Assembly: GCA_031296105.1 (NCBI GenBank)
Contig: JARLGJ010000015.1
Span: 21,960-85,959 of the forward strand
DNA: 64,000 nucleotides
From: Acidobacteriota bacterium
GTDB taxonomy: Bacteria; Acidobacteriota; Terriglobia; Terriglobales; Acidobacteriaceae
Reading direction: 5' to 3'
A program made the translations under genes and the position numbers. Below are positions 49,293 through 59,897 of the stretch, piece after piece; position 1 is the stretch's first letter; each line of letters opens with the position of its first letter. The notes beneath the pieces were generated by a model. That model did no database searches and was not told where the DNA came from. It saw nothing but the letters and a program-made list of their open reading frames with translations.

Positions 49293-50177
49293 ATGTACAA
49301 GATCGTCGAAGCCCACAGTGTCGGATTCAAGATTAAGCAGTTCGTCATCGAGGCGCCGCGCGTTGCGCGTAAGCAGCAGCCCGGCCAGTTCGTCATTTTG
49401 CGCCTGCACGAAAACGGCGAGCGCATCCCGCTCACCATCAAGAGTTCCGACCCCGAAAAGGGCACGGTAACCATTGTGGCGCAGTCGATTGGCAAAACCA
49501 CCACGCTGCTGAATTGCCTGGAGACGGGCGACTACATTCAGGACATTGTGGGCCCGCTCGGCCATCCCTCGGAGATCGCGAAGTTCGGTACCGTTGCCGT
49601 GCTGGCCGGCAGCGTGGGCACGGCCATGGCCCTGCCTACGTCGAATGCTCTGAAGGCCGCGGGCAATGACGTGGTGTTCATTGAAGGCGCGCGCAACAAG
49701 GATATGGTGGTCTTCGAGGATGAAGTCCGCCAAGCCAGCACTGAAACCTACATCATGACCGACGACGGCAGCTACGGCGAGCAGGGCGTCGTGACCAAAA
49801 AGCTGAACGAGCTGGTGGCCTCCGGACGCAAGATCGATTTCGTCCTCGCCGTCGGCCCGGTGCCCATGATGCGCGCCGTGGCACAGATGACCGCGCCGCT
49901 GGGCATCAAGACCATGGTGAGTCTGAACTCCATCATGGTGGACGGCACCGGCATGTGCGGTGGGTGCCGCGTGCTGCTGGGTGACACCAGCAAGTTCGCC
50001 TGCGTGGACGGCCCGGAGTTCGACGCCAGCCTGGTGAACTTCGAGGTTCTGATGCAGCGCAACGCCATGTATCGCGACAAGGAAAGCGAATCCCTGAAGC
50101 GCTTTGAAGAAAACAAGGAGGCCGAACTGGCCGCCATCCGCGCGCAATTCGCCGCCCAGGAGGCCAGCCGTGGCTGA
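49293..50177 (+). CDS. NfnA-type FAD/NAD-binding, 2Fe-2S subunit
   Basis: 294-residue ferredoxin-NADP reductase-like subunit (sulfide dehydrogenase/dihydroorotate dehydrogenase electron-transfer family). FAD-binding barrel with QQPGQFVILRL and RIPLTIKSSD, NAD domain with VLAGSVGTAMALPTSNALK, and a C-terminal 2Fe-2S motif GMCGGCRVLLGDTSKFACVDG, then an Ala/Glu-rich tail. Together with the downstream subunit it forms an NADH-dependent ferredoxin:NADP oxidoreductase (Nfn) or a similar flavoprotein; Nfn couples NADH and ferredoxin pools by electron bifurcation. AGGAG lies nine bases ahead of ATG 49293. Its stop overlaps the next start by eight bases. Confidence 0.9.
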   Translation: MYKIVEAHSVGFKIKQFVIEAPRVARKQQPGQFVILRLHENGERIPLTIKSSDPEKGTVTIVAQSIGKTTTLLNCLETGDYIQDIVGPLGHPSEIAKFGTVAVLAGSVGTAMALPTSNALKAAGNDVVFIEGARNKDMVVFEDEVRQASTETYIMTDDGSYGEQGVVTKKLNELVASGRKIDFVLAVGPVPMMRAVAQMTAPLGIKTMVSLNSIMVDGTGMCGGCRVLLGDTSKFACVDGPEFDASLVNFEVLMQRNAMYRDKESESLKRFEENKEAELAAIRAQFAAQEASRG

Positions 50178-51648
50178 AATGAAGAACACCCTCCCCAACA
50201 AGGAGCGCATCAAGATTCCGCGCGTGCACATGCCGGAGCAGGCGGCCGGCGAGCGCAACCATAACTTTCAGGAAGTGAACCTCGGCTTGAGCGCCGAGCA
50301 GGCACAGCACGAAGCAACGCGCTGCATTGGCTGCGCCAAGCCGGGCTGCATGACCGACTGCCCCGTGGGCGTAAAGATCCGCGACGTGGTGGACCTGATT
50401 TACGCCGGAGAATACCTGGAGGCCGCGTCCAAGATGCGCGAAGACAACGCGCTGCCTGCCATTACCGGCCGCGTCTGTCCGCAGGAAAGCCAGTGTGAAG
50501 GCGGCTGCGTGTTGGGCAAGAAGGGCGAAGCCCTGGCCATTGGCAACCTGGAGCGCTTCATCGCCGACTTTGAAAGCAGCAGCGGACAGCTTGGACTGCC
50601 GCCAATTGCTCCGGCCACGGGCAAGAGCGTGGCCATTGTGGGCAGCGGCCCGGCGGGACTTTCCGCCGCCGGCGACTTGATCCAGAAGGGCCACCGCGTG
50701 CGCGTCTTCGAGGCCCTGCACGAGTTGGGCGGCGTGCTGGTCTATGGCATCCCGGAGTTCCGCCTGCCCAAGGCCATTGTGCGGCAGGAGGTAAACAACC
50801 TGCGCCGCATGGGCGTGGAGTTTGAAACCAACGTGGTGGTGGGCAAGAGCGTCACCATCGACGAGTTGATGAAGAACGAAGGCTTCGACGCGGTGTTCAT
50901 CGCCACCGGCGCGGGACTTCCCCGCTTCCTCGGCGTTCCCGGCGAGCACCTGAACGGCGTCTATTCGGCCAACGAATTCCTGACCCGCGTGAACCTGATG
51001 CGCGCCTACAAATTCCCCGAGTCCGACGAGCCGGTGTACGACTGCCGCGACCGCGACGTGATCGTGGTGGGTGGCGGCAACACGGCCATGGACGCCGTGC
51101 GCACCGCCAAGCGTCTGGGCGCGCGCTCGGCCACCCTGGTGTATCGCCGCAGCGAGGCCGAAATGCCCGCCCGCGCCGAAGAGGTGAAGCACGCGCGCGA
51201 GGAAGGCGTCCAGTTCATGATGCTGACCAATCCCGAGGAGTTTCTGGGCGACGAGAAGGGCTGGCTGACTGGCGCGCGCTGCGTGCGCATGGAGCTGGGC
51301 GAGCCCGACGCCAGCGGACGCCGCAGCCCGGTGGAAATCAAAGGCTCGGACTTTGTGCTGCCGGTCTCGATGGTGATCATCGGCGTGGGCACCACGGCCA
51401 ATCCCTTGATCCAAAGCACCACGCGCGGACTGGCCACCAACCGGCGCAACTACATTGCGGTGGATGAATTCACCATGCGCACCAGCAAAAAGGGCGTCTT
51501 TGCCGGAGGCGACATCGTCACCGGCGGCGCCACGGTAATTCTGGCCATGGGTGCCGGCCGCAAGGCTGCCGCCTCCATCCACGAATACCTGCGCAGTTCC
51601 AGCAGTGACCCGTTGCGCTGCCAAAGCTGCGGCTGGAAGTCGGACTAA
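50170..51648 (+). CDS. NfnB/GltD-type NADPH-binding flavoprotein subunit
   Basis: 492-residue glutamate-synthase small-subunit-like protein. N-terminal cysteine motifs for two 4Fe-4S clusters (CIGCAKPGCMTDCPVG; CPQESQCEGGCVLG), FAD motif IVGSGPAGLSAAGDL, NADPH motif VVGGGNTAMDAVRTAKRLGA, and a second FAD motif GGDIVTGGATVILAMGAG. The start is GTG 50170: AGGAGG lies six bases upstream, whereas the ATG at 50179 would be 15 bases away. It overlaps the NfnA-like gene and is almost certainly its partner. No large glutamate synthase subunit is adjacent, which favours Nfn over GltD. Confidence 0.92.
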   Translation: MAEMKNTLPNKERIKIPRVHMPEQAAGERNHNFQEVNLGLSAEQAQHEATRCIGCAKPGCMTDCPVGVKIRDVVDLIYAGEYLEAASKMREDNALPAITGRVCPQESQCEGGCVLGKKGEALAIGNLERFIADFESSSGQLGLPPIAPATGKSVAIVGSGPAGLSAAGDLIQKGHRVRVFEALHELGGVLVYGIPEFRLPKAIVRQEVNNLRRMGVEFETNVVVGKSVTIDELMKNEGFDAVFIATGAGLPRFLGVPGEHLNGVYSANEFLTRVNLMRAYKFPESDEPVYDCRDRDVIVVGGGNTAMDAVRTAKRLGARSATLVYRRSEAEMPARAEEVKHAREEGVQFMMLTNPEEFLGDEKGWLTGARCVRMELGEPDASGRRSPVEIKGSDFVLPVSMVIIGVGTTANPLIQSTTRGLATNRRNYIAVDEFTMRTSKKGVFAGGDIVTGGATVILAMGAGRKAAASIHEYLRSSSSDPLRCQSCGWKSD

Positions 51649-51651
51649 AAC

Positions 51652-51687
51652 GGAGGCGCGGAAGTTCCCGCGCCTCCACTATTTTTC
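51652..51687 (+). terminator. Rho-independent terminator after the Nfn pair
   Basis: GGAGGCGCGG, loop, CCGCGCCTCC, then ACTATTTTT. The ribosome site of the next gene begins only five bases later. Confidence 0.85.
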
Positions 51688-51700
51688 CATCGAGGAAGCC

Positions 51701-52333
51701 TTGCCCCGCCCATCGACCAAGCAGGCCCTTTCCCTCGCCGGACTTACCCCTTCGGAAGTTCGCGCGTTGCGGCGGCTGAACACTCCGTCGAAGATCCAGG
51801 CGTTTCTCGACGCCATGACCTACGACTACTCGGACACCGCGCGCTCGCCGCGCCGCGTGCTGCGCGAGAAGCGCGGGCACTGCATGGAAGGCGCTCTTCT
51901 GGCGGCGGCCGCCCTGCGCGCCAACGGGCACAGGCCCCTGCTGATGGACCTGGAGGCGGTGCGCGACGACGACCACGTCATCGCCCTTTATCGCGAGCAC
52001 GGCTTGTGGGGCGGCATTGCCAAATCGAATTACGCGGGCTTGCGCTTCCGCGCTCCGGTGTACCGCACCCTGCGCGAGTTGGCCTTGAGTTACTTTGACA
52101 GTTATTACAACCTGAAGGGCGAGCGCACCCTGCGCGCCTACTCACGCACGGTGGACCTGCGGAAGTTCGACGCCCAGCACTGGATGACCAGCGAAGAAGA
52201 TGTGTGGTGCGTGCCGGAATATCTGGCCGCGATGCATCACACCCCTCTGTTTCCGGAGAAGGTGGCGCGCAAGTTGCCGCGGCTGGACCGGCGCAGCTTC
52301 GAGGCCGGTCAGCACGGCATGGTCAAGCACTAA
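51701..52333 (+). CDS. Transglutaminase-like protein of unknown function
   Basis: 210 residues. The core has KRGHCMEGALLAAAALRANG (candidate nucleophilic Cys at a helix start), then LEAVRDDDHVIALYR (candidate His), a pattern of transglutaminase-like cysteine enzymes; WGGIAKSNYAGLRFR follows. No signal peptide or membrane helix. The start TTG 51701 is set by GAGGAAG at 51692-51698; the frame is open further upstream but runs into the NfnB-like gene. It follows a strong terminator by 13 bases with no room for an ordinary promoter, so it may depend on read-through. Its substrate is unknown. Confidence 0.65.
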   Translation: MPRPSTKQALSLAGLTPSEVRALRRLNTPSKIQAFLDAMTYDYSDTARSPRRVLREKRGHCMEGALLAAAALRANGHRPLLMDLEAVRDDDHVIALYREHGLWGGIAKSNYAGLRFRAPVYRTLRELALSYFDSYYNLKGERTLRAYSRTVDLRKFDAQHWMTSEEDVWCVPEYLAAMHHTPLFPEKVARKLPRLDRRSFEAGQHGMVKH

Positions 52334-52338
52334 GGCGC

Positions 52339-54072
52339 TTAACGACCCTGCGCCTGCGCCAAACCGGCGCGCGCCGTCTGGCTCGCGGGATCGATGCGCA
52401 ACTCTTCGGCAAAGGCCGCGGCGGCGCCCGTGCGATCTCCCTTGGCCAGCAGCACTTCCCCCAGGGCCTCATGCGGGCCGGGCCAACTCACGTCGCCGCT
52501 CACGGCCATCGCGGCGGCGCGCTCGGCAAGGTCGAGTTTCCCCAGCTTCAGTTCGGTGCGCGCCAGGTATTCCCACTCATCGCTGCGCTGTTGCAAGCGC
52601 AGAGCCTGCGCCAACTGCAGCTCGGCTTCGGCAAAGTTTCCTTTGCGATAAGCCACCAGCCCCAATCCGAAATACGCATTGCTGCTCGCGGGATCGTATT
52701 GCAGAGCGCGCGCAAAATACGGCGCGGCCGCATCCAGGCGTCCCAGGCTCATGTAGGCGTCGCCAAGGTTCACCAAGGCTCGCGGATTATCGGGCGTGAT
52801 GGCGAGCGCATGAGTGTAGAGCGCGGGATCGTTGCGCCACCAAAGCTCTTCGGAGAGGCTGCGCAGGCACCAGACAACGGCCAGCCCCGCCACGCAGAGC
52901 AGAAAAATACGCGCGCCGCCAGCGGCGTCCATGCGGCGGGTGGCTTCGTAAAGCAGCCACGCCACGCTGATGCAGAAGCCCACGAGCGGCAGGTACAGAA
53001 AGCGGTCGTGCACCAGCTCGAAGTTGGCAAAGACCTTCAGCATCAGCGCCGGCGCCAGCGGAAGCACCGTCCACACCACGCAGAACACGGCGCGGCGCAC
53101 GCCGAGCAGACGCCACAGAGCGAAGATCACCGCGGCGGCAATGGCCAGCAAAAGTACCAGCGGCATCCAGAATTCCGCAAGGCTGAAGCCGCTGGCCATA
53201 CGCAGAGGGTAGAACGGAACCACCGCCTCGGGCCATGCCATGTGGCGCAGATAGAACAACAGCGCCGACGGCCAGGTGGCAATCATCTGTGCCGTGGAAA
53301 CCTTGTAGATGGGAGTGGAAAACGCGGGAAGCACCAGGCGGCGCGCCAGCAGAAACAGCATGGAAATCAAGAAGTAAGGCGTCGCGGTTACAAAGCTCAG
53401 CCGCCGCATCCTGCGCTCCGCCGGCAACACCCAGGCGGCCGGCAGAACCAGCAGCGGCATCACCACGCCTGGCTCCTTGGTCAGCACACACGCCGCGGCC
53501 GCCAGCAGAGAGCCGGCGTACCACGCGGCCGCGCCGCCCTGCAGCCAGCGCAGCAGGCACACCGTGGCCAGCAACAGGAAGAACGTCATCAACGGATCGC
53601 CCATGGCGGAGATCCAGCCCACGCCCTCCACGTGCGCGGGATGCACGGCAAACAGCGTTGCCGCCGCGCAGGCCAGCCCAGGCCGCCCGGCCAGCTTCAG
53701 CATCAGGCGGAAGACCAGCAGGGCGCTCGCAACATGGATGGCGATTCCGGCCACATGCCAGCCCACCACGCTGTGCCCAATCACACTCTGAAGAATGCCT
53801 TCCCACACCGCCAGCACGGGCCGGTAGAAGTTGGAGCCAAAGGAGCCGGACTGATTGCTGGTAAACGCCGCGAGCGCGCTGATCCAATCTTTGTTGTAGT
53901 TGCGCATCACGGTCAGGTGATCGTCGAAGACCAGTCCGGCGGAGAAGCTAACGGCGCGCGACACAATGGCCGCCAGCGCCACCAGCGCCATCCACATCCA
54001 CTGAGACCCTTGTCCCTCGGGCGCGGCGGAAGCCACGACATTTTCTTCTCTGCAATGCAATGGCAACGTCAA
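52339..54072 (-). CDS. TMTC-like polytopic membrane protein with C-terminal TPR repeats, second copy
   Basis: 577 residues, as in the paralogue at 1423-3156, with the same plan: acidic motif after helix 1 (LVFDDHLTV), FYRPVLAVWE, about ten membrane helices, AVHPAHVEGVGWIS, the DRFLYLPLVGF motif, and TPR repeats in the last ~160 residues (NPRALVNLGDAYMSLGRLD, SSNAYFGLGLVAYRKGNFA). Predicted GT-C-type sugar transferase, substrate unknown. The start is TTG at 54072 or, with better spacing from GAGAGG, TTG at 54066. It converges with the transglutaminase-like gene, only five bases between stops. Confidence 0.8.
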   Translation of the reverse strand: MTLPLHCREENVVASAAPEGQGSQWMWMALVALAAIVSRAVSFSAGLVFDDHLTVMRNYNKDWISALAAFTSNQSGSFGSNFYRPVLAVWEGILQSVIGHSVVGWHVAGIAIHVASALLVFRLMLKLAGRPGLACAAATLFAVHPAHVEGVGWISAMGDPLMTFFLLLATVCLLRWLQGGAAAWYAGSLLAAAACVLTKEPGVVMPLLVLPAAWVLPAERRMRRLSFVTATPYFLISMLFLLARRLVLPAFSTPIYKVSTAQMIATWPSALLFYLRHMAWPEAVVPFYPLRMASGFSLAEFWMPLVLLLAIAAAVIFALWRLLGVRRAVFCVVWTVLPLAPALMLKVFANFELVHDRFLYLPLVGFCISVAWLLYEATRRMDAAGGARIFLLCVAGLAVVWCLRSLSEELWWRNDPALYTHALAITPDNPRALVNLGDAYMSLGRLDAAAPYFARALQYDPASSNAYFGLGLVAYRKGNFAEAELQLAQALRLQQRSDEWEYLARTELKLGKLDLAERAAAMAVSGDVSWPGPHEALGEVLLAKGDRTGAAAAFAEELRIDPASQTARAGLAQAQGR

Positions 54073-54157
54073 ACCTCTCCGGTGCGGGATGCACCCATTC
54101 TAGAACGGTTCCCGGGTAACCATATCCGGTGGAAATAGCGCTCTGCGCTGGTGCCGC

Positions 54158-55138
54158 CTATTGCAGCAACTTCTCCAGCGCGGGCTTCATGCGATGGCCC
54201 AGTGTCTCCTGCGTATTCAACCCATCGATGCGGGCGCGCACAATGCCCTCGGCGTCGATCAGCACGTAGGTGGGAAACAGATGCACGCCAAAGGCATTCA
54301 GCACGGAAGCCTTGTTGCCTTTATCCCAGGATTGCTGCCAGCTCATATCGTGTTTGAGGATGTAGTCGCTCCACTGCTTCTGCGACTCATCGGCGCTCAC
54401 GCTCATCACCGCCAGGCGGTCTCCGTACTTCTTGTGCAATTCTTTAAGCTCCGGCACGGACTCGCGGCAGGGCGGGCACCAGGTGGCCCAGAAGTCGATG
54501 AGCAGCACCTTGCCCTTGAAATCGGCCAGCTTGACGGTCTTGCCCTCGCTCAATGCAGCCGTGAAATCCGGGGCAAAGGTCAGGCGGGCGCGACGCGGAT
54601 CGGCGATGAAGGCTTCCACGTTCTTCTTATCCGGACCGTCTTCCAGGTGTGCCGCCACCAGCTTCATTTCGGCTACGCCCTCGGCATCCCTCTCCTGGCG
54701 CAGCAGAGCCAGCGCGTGACCAAAATGCGCCGGCATGTCGTCCGGCCGCAACTCCAGCGCCTGCCGCGCAGACTTCTCTTCCTCGGCCAGAACCTTCGGA
54801 GTGCTGGGGAAGCGGTAGAGCAGCGCGGCCCGCCCGGTCAGCGCGCGAAAGCGGTCGCCGGGCGTGGCAGCGGTCGCCACCGCCTTGTCCAGCAGCTTCC
54901 ATCCTCCGTCCTCGTGCCCGGACTCAAGCGCTGCCGTAGCGGCCTGCAACAGGCACTCCACGCAATGGCCGCCCAGTTCCTTGTTGGCCTTCTCAAAATC
55001 TCTCTGCGCATCCGCGTAATGCTGCTCCTTGAACTCCGTGGCCGCCGCCTTGAATTTTTCGTTGCTGGCCGCGTTACTCTGCCCAAATGCCGCAGCCGTC
55101 AAAACAGCGGAGACGAACACCGCGAGAAAGCTCTTCAT
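54158..55138 (-). CDS. Exported TlpA-type thioredoxin with N-terminal helical region
   Basis: 326 residues. Signal peptide MKSFLAVFVSAVLTAAAFG; residues 25-190 are TPR-like helices (AATEFKEQHYADAQRDFEKA), including a CVEC pair; the C-terminal 140 residues are a TlpA/ResA thioredoxin domain with VLLIDFWATWCPPCRESVPE (active site WCPPC) and the cis-Pro loop HLFPTYVLID. Such proteins reduce periplasmic disulfides, for example in cytochrome c maturation. Start ATG 55138 with GGAAGG about eight bases upstream. It is divergent from uvrB. The next gene on the same strand, the TMTC-like one, starts 86 bases downstream. Confidence 0.92.
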   Translation of the reverse strand: MKSFLAVFVSAVLTAAAFGQSNAASNEKFKAAATEFKEQHYADAQRDFEKANKELGGHCVECLLQAATAALESGHEDGGWKLLDKAVATAATPGDRFRALTGRAALLYRFPSTPKVLAEEEKSARQALELRPDDMPAHFGHALALLRQERDAEGVAEMKLVAAHLEDGPDKKNVEAFIADPRRARLTFAPDFTAALSEGKTVKLADFKGKVLLIDFWATWCPPCRESVPELKELHKKYGDRLAVMSVSADESQKQWSDYILKHDMSWQQSWDKGNKASVLNAFGVHLFPTYVLIDAEGIVRARIDGLNTQETLGHRMKPALEKLLQ

Positions 55139-55313
55139 GGTTCCAACCTTCCAGTGGATTTTGAGAAATTCAATGTAATCATAGCCCGCCCCTTTGCCGC
55201 ACGCCATAGCCGCCTTCCGCCGGATTGCCGCTGGACGTTATAATAAAAAGTTGCACCTTGCCGGCCGTAGCCTTCTGGGGACCGCGCGGCAAAAATCGCG
55301 CAGGGGAAACTTC

Positions 55314-57305
<1,992 letters not shown>

Positions 57306-57331
57306 TTTGCGGCAAGCAATTTTGCGTACGC

Positions 57332-57359
57332 AAAAAGTCCCGGCAGCAGCCGGGACTTT
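57332..57359. terminator. Bidirectional terminator between uvrB and the chemosensory operon
   Basis: AAAGTCCCGGC, loop AGCA, GCCGGGACTTT. On the minus strand five Ts follow the stem, so it best ends the chemosensory operon. Confidence 0.82.
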
Positions 57360-57382
57360 CTCATGCAAGAAAATTGCCGGGG

Positions 57383-58219
57383 TTATTCCTGTTCGGAGAG
57401 CGTATTCAAATGCACTTCCAGCGCCTTGCTGTATTCGCGCTCGGCCACCAGTTCGGTCTCCAGCTTCTTGATCTGGCTCTGCATGCGCAGAATCTCCAGA
57501 CGAAGGCGTCCCGTGTCGGTGCCATGCCCCGGCACCGGTGGCGAAGGCACGCGGCCTGGCTGCGGCGCAGGAACCGGCAACTGTGCGTTGCCCGTGATTT
57601 GCGCACCGGGAATGGAGACCGGCGGCGCCATCACCGTGGGTTGTAAGGCAGCCGCAACCGTGGCGGCAATCGAAGGCACCTGCACCGGCGGGCGCTGAGT
57701 GATGCGCGGCGGCACCGGAACGGGGCCGGCCGCCGAGCGCAGAGGATTGTGTCCGGGGCGTCCCGGAGCGGGACCGTTGAAGATGCTGCTCAGTACGGCC
57801 GAGGCGTCTTCATTGGCCTGCGCGGCCGTCACTTCGGCTTCCTGCGGAGCCTTCAACAAGTGGCGCACGCGCGCAATCAGATCCTGCGGTTGAAAAGGTT
57901 TGCGGATCAGCTCATTGGCCTGCACGGCAAACGCGCGCTCGGCCACGCCCTTGTTCACCACGCCGGACATCAGGATCACCGGCGTTTGTCCAAAGTGCGG
58001 ATGCTGCTTGATGTACTGGCAAACTTCGTAGCCATCCCGGCCCGGCATGATCACGTCGGTGATAACGATGTCGGGCGTCGTGTGATCCATCAGGTCCATG
58101 GCGCTGGAAGCGTCGTGGCAGGTGATCACATCCAGGTTTTCCCGGCGAAAGGCAATCTTGATCACCTCGCGCATGGTGGCGCTGTCGTCGATGAAATAAA
58201 CCACCGGCTTTGCGCTCAT
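57383..58219 (-). CDS. Response regulator with Pro-rich linker and C-terminal coiled coil
   Basis: 278 residues. Receiver domain at 1-125 with intact active site: Asp11-Asp12 (YFIDDSATMRE), phospho-acceptor Asp55 (VITDVIMPGRDG), Ser in LMSGVVN, Lys107 (LIRKPF). Residues ~130-235 are Pro/Ala/Gln-rich and probably disordered; residues ~240-278 form a predicted coiled coil (LRLEILRMQSQIKKLETEL). No DNA-binding output. Last gene of the chemosensory operon; its ATG overlaps the previous stop (ATGA). Likely a phosphorylation target of the hybrid CheA, acting through protein contacts. Confidence 0.88.
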   Translation of the reverse strand: MSAKPVVYFIDDSATMREVIKIAFRRENLDVITCHDASSAMDLMDHTTPDIVITDVIMPGRDGYEVCQYIKQHPHFGQTPVILMSGVVNKGVAERAFAVQANELIRKPFQPQDLIARVRHLLKAPQEAEVTAAQANEDASAVLSSIFNGPAPGRPGHNPLRSAAGPVPVPPRITQRPPVQVPSIAATVAAALQPTVMAPPVSIPGAQITGNAQLPVPAPQPGRVPSPPVPGHGTDTGRLRLEILRMQSQIKKLETELVAEREYSKALEVHLNTLSEQE

Positions 58220-58992
58220 TTATACCCCCCGTCGTTGGCGGCGCGCTCCTCGTCGATTTCCCGCAGGGCCTCCAGCATCAGTTCGGTCACCGTGCGGAAT
58301 ACGGTGCGCGTGGCGGCCAAGGTGCCGGGCACAAACTTGTAAACGCCGCGGTCCAGGCCATTGCAACTTTTAATGATCTTGATGACGGCATCGTTGCCGA
58401 TCACCTCGCCGACTTCGGCGTGCAACACTTCGCCGCGATGGAAGAACAAGGTTCCGTCCAGGGCTTCGGCGTTGATGTAGAGTACGCCCGACTGCCGCGA
58501 GTGCGCCAGCATTTGCACCACGCCCGGCAGGTCCAGGTGAGACAGGCTGCCTTCCAGCACCGTCTGCTCGCTTTCCAGCATCTGCGTGGGGCGGAATCCC
58601 TCCTGCCGGCTGAGCAGGAAGGTCTTCACCTGGGCGGCTATGTTTTCCGGTCCGCGGCGGCGGTCGATGTAGTCGTCGCATCCGGCGCGGAAGGCTTCCA
58701 TCAGCGCCTGCTCGCCGCCATCGCCCATGGCCAGCACGGGAATGTTGGTGGTCGCGGCGTCGCTGTGCAGGATGCGAGGCAAGTCGTACACGCTCATTTC
58801 ACGCAAATTGGTGGCGCACAGAATGGCCGTGGGCGCGTTCCACTCCAGCATGGTCAGCGCATAGGCCGGCTGCGTGCTGTGGGTCACGTCAAAACCCTGC
58901 GCACTCAGCGCGTCGGTAAGCCGCTTGGCAAAGAACACGTTGCTGTCAATCAACAGAATGCGTTGACTGACCGTGTTCTGATTCGTGCTCAT
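58216..58992 (-). CDS. Pseudo-receiver fused to a DUF4388 domain
   Basis: 258 residues. Residues 10-130 fold like a receiver (RILLIDSNVFFAKRL start), but the phospho-acceptor position reads ILCATNLREMS with no Asp, and the conserved Lys is absent (DDYIDRRRG). It should not be phosphorylated in the usual way. Residues ~135-250 match DUF4388/PatA-like domains (LEGSLSHLDLPGVVQMLAHS, GTLFFHRGEVLHAEVG), known from gliding and pili-linked regulators. The start 58992 has GGAGG about eight bases upstream; a longer frame upstream is the shadow of the CheW gene. ATGA overlaps at both ends show tight operon coupling. Confidence 0.88.
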   Translation of the reverse strand: MSTNQNTVSQRILLIDSNVFFAKRLTDALSAQGFDVTHSTQPAYALTMLEWNAPTAILCATNLREMSVYDLPRILHSDAATTNIPVLAMGDGGEQALMEAFRAGCDDYIDRRRGPENIAAQVKTFLLSRQEGFRPTQMLESEQTVLEGSLSHLDLPGVVQMLAHSRQSGVLYINAEALDGTLFFHRGEVLHAEVGEVIGNDAVIKIIKSCNGLDRGVYKFVPGTLAATRTVFRTVTELMLEALREIDEERAANDGGYK

Positions 58993-59432
58993 TGCCTTGC
59001 CTCCCCGCTCCCGGCCGCCTGCGCCTGAATGCAGTGTGCCACAATCCCGTCGATATCCAGCAGCGGAAACGATCGTCCTTCCGCATGCAACGTGCCGGTG
59101 ATGAATTGCTCCGGCTGCGCGGCCTCGCCGCAAACCCCCGCCAGCAACTCGCACTCGCCGCTTACCGGGATGGCCACCGTCTCCGGACGCCCTCCCAGGG
59201 TGCAGCAAGTCACCAGATACAGCCTTCGCGGCCCTCCCAGCCCGTAGGCAAGCGGTAAACTCACCACCGGGATCACCGTGCCGCGCCGCACCAGAACTCC
59301 CTCCAGAGAGGGCGTGGTGTGCGGAAAACCGAACACCTGCAGGGGCATCAGCAACTCGCTCACGCGGGAAGACTCCACCGCGTAATGGCGCGCCCCGAGG
59401 GGAAAGACGACGAAGCGGCTCAGGTCGCTCAT
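58989..59432 (-). CDS. CheW-like coupling protein 1
   Basis: 147-residue CheW domain (FVVFPLGARHYAVESSRVSEL, GVLVRRGTVIPVVSLPLAYGL, ITGTLHAEGRSFPLLDIDGI). CheW proteins bridge chemoreceptors and CheA. Here the usual single CheW is doubled with the next gene upstream. Start and stop both overlap neighbours by ATGA. Confidence 0.86.
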   Translation of the reverse strand: MSDLSRFVVFPLGARHYAVESSRVSELLMPLQVFGFPHTTPSLEGVLVRRGTVIPVVSLPLAYGLGGPRRLYLVTCCTLGGRPETVAIPVSGECELLAGVCGEAAQPEQFITGTLHAEGRSFPLLDIDGIVAHCIQAQAAGSGEARQ

Positions 59433-59878
59433 CTTCTGCCCTCATCTGCCGGCAAATGCCGCCAGTACTCCGTGCGGATCAGCGGAACCACTTCATTCTC
59501 GAACAGAAGCAACCCGCGATACCACTGCCGCTCCTGGCCCTGAAACACTCCCGGCAGCGGCACGGCCCGTGGCAGTTCGGCAATGCGCTCCACCCCGGTC
59601 ACACCCAGTACGCACAGTCCTGGTTTCAGTACCACCAGACGTTCCAGTATCCCTTTCCCAAGACCGGCCTGCAAGGCAAAGTCAATGGGCGGAGTACCCT
59701 TTAGTTTGGCGGTAACTGCACCTTGGTCACTTTCCCGTATCTCCTGCACCTGGATGGCTTCCACGGCAAAGCGCACGCCCCCGGCGGTAAACAAAATGAC
59801 GGGGCCTACCTGGGCCGGCGGCGCCTTTGTGCGGGCAGCTTCTCCGAGCTTTGCAGCCTTGCCCCTCAATTGATCCAA
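59429..59878 (-). CDS. CheW-like coupling protein 2
   Basis: 149-residue CheW-like protein (VILFTAGGVRFAVEAIQVQEI, CVLGVTGVERIAELPRAVPL, YRGLLLFENEVVPLIRTEY). I set the start at TTG 59878, because GGAG lies six bases upstream and the site follows the CheB stop by 19 bases; the longer frame to 59962 would overlap cheB. The N-terminal 28 residues are a Lys/Ala-rich helix. It differs clearly from the other CheW, so the two probably have different partners. Confidence 0.8.
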   Translation of the reverse strand: MDQLRGKAAKLGEAARTKAPPAQVGPVILFTAGGVRFAVEAIQVQEIRESDQGAVTAKLKGTPPIDFALQAGLGKGILERLVVLKPGLCVLGVTGVERIAELPRAVPLPGVFQGQERQWYRGLLLFENEVVPLIRTEYWRHLPADEGRR

Positions 59879-59897
59879 GTCATTCTCCGCTAGCAGG

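Noticed and set aside
58993..59445. Long N-terminal extension of the pseudo-receiver gene
   Set aside because: It is an alternative frame of the CheW gene; GGAGG and the receiver N-terminus fix the start at 58992.
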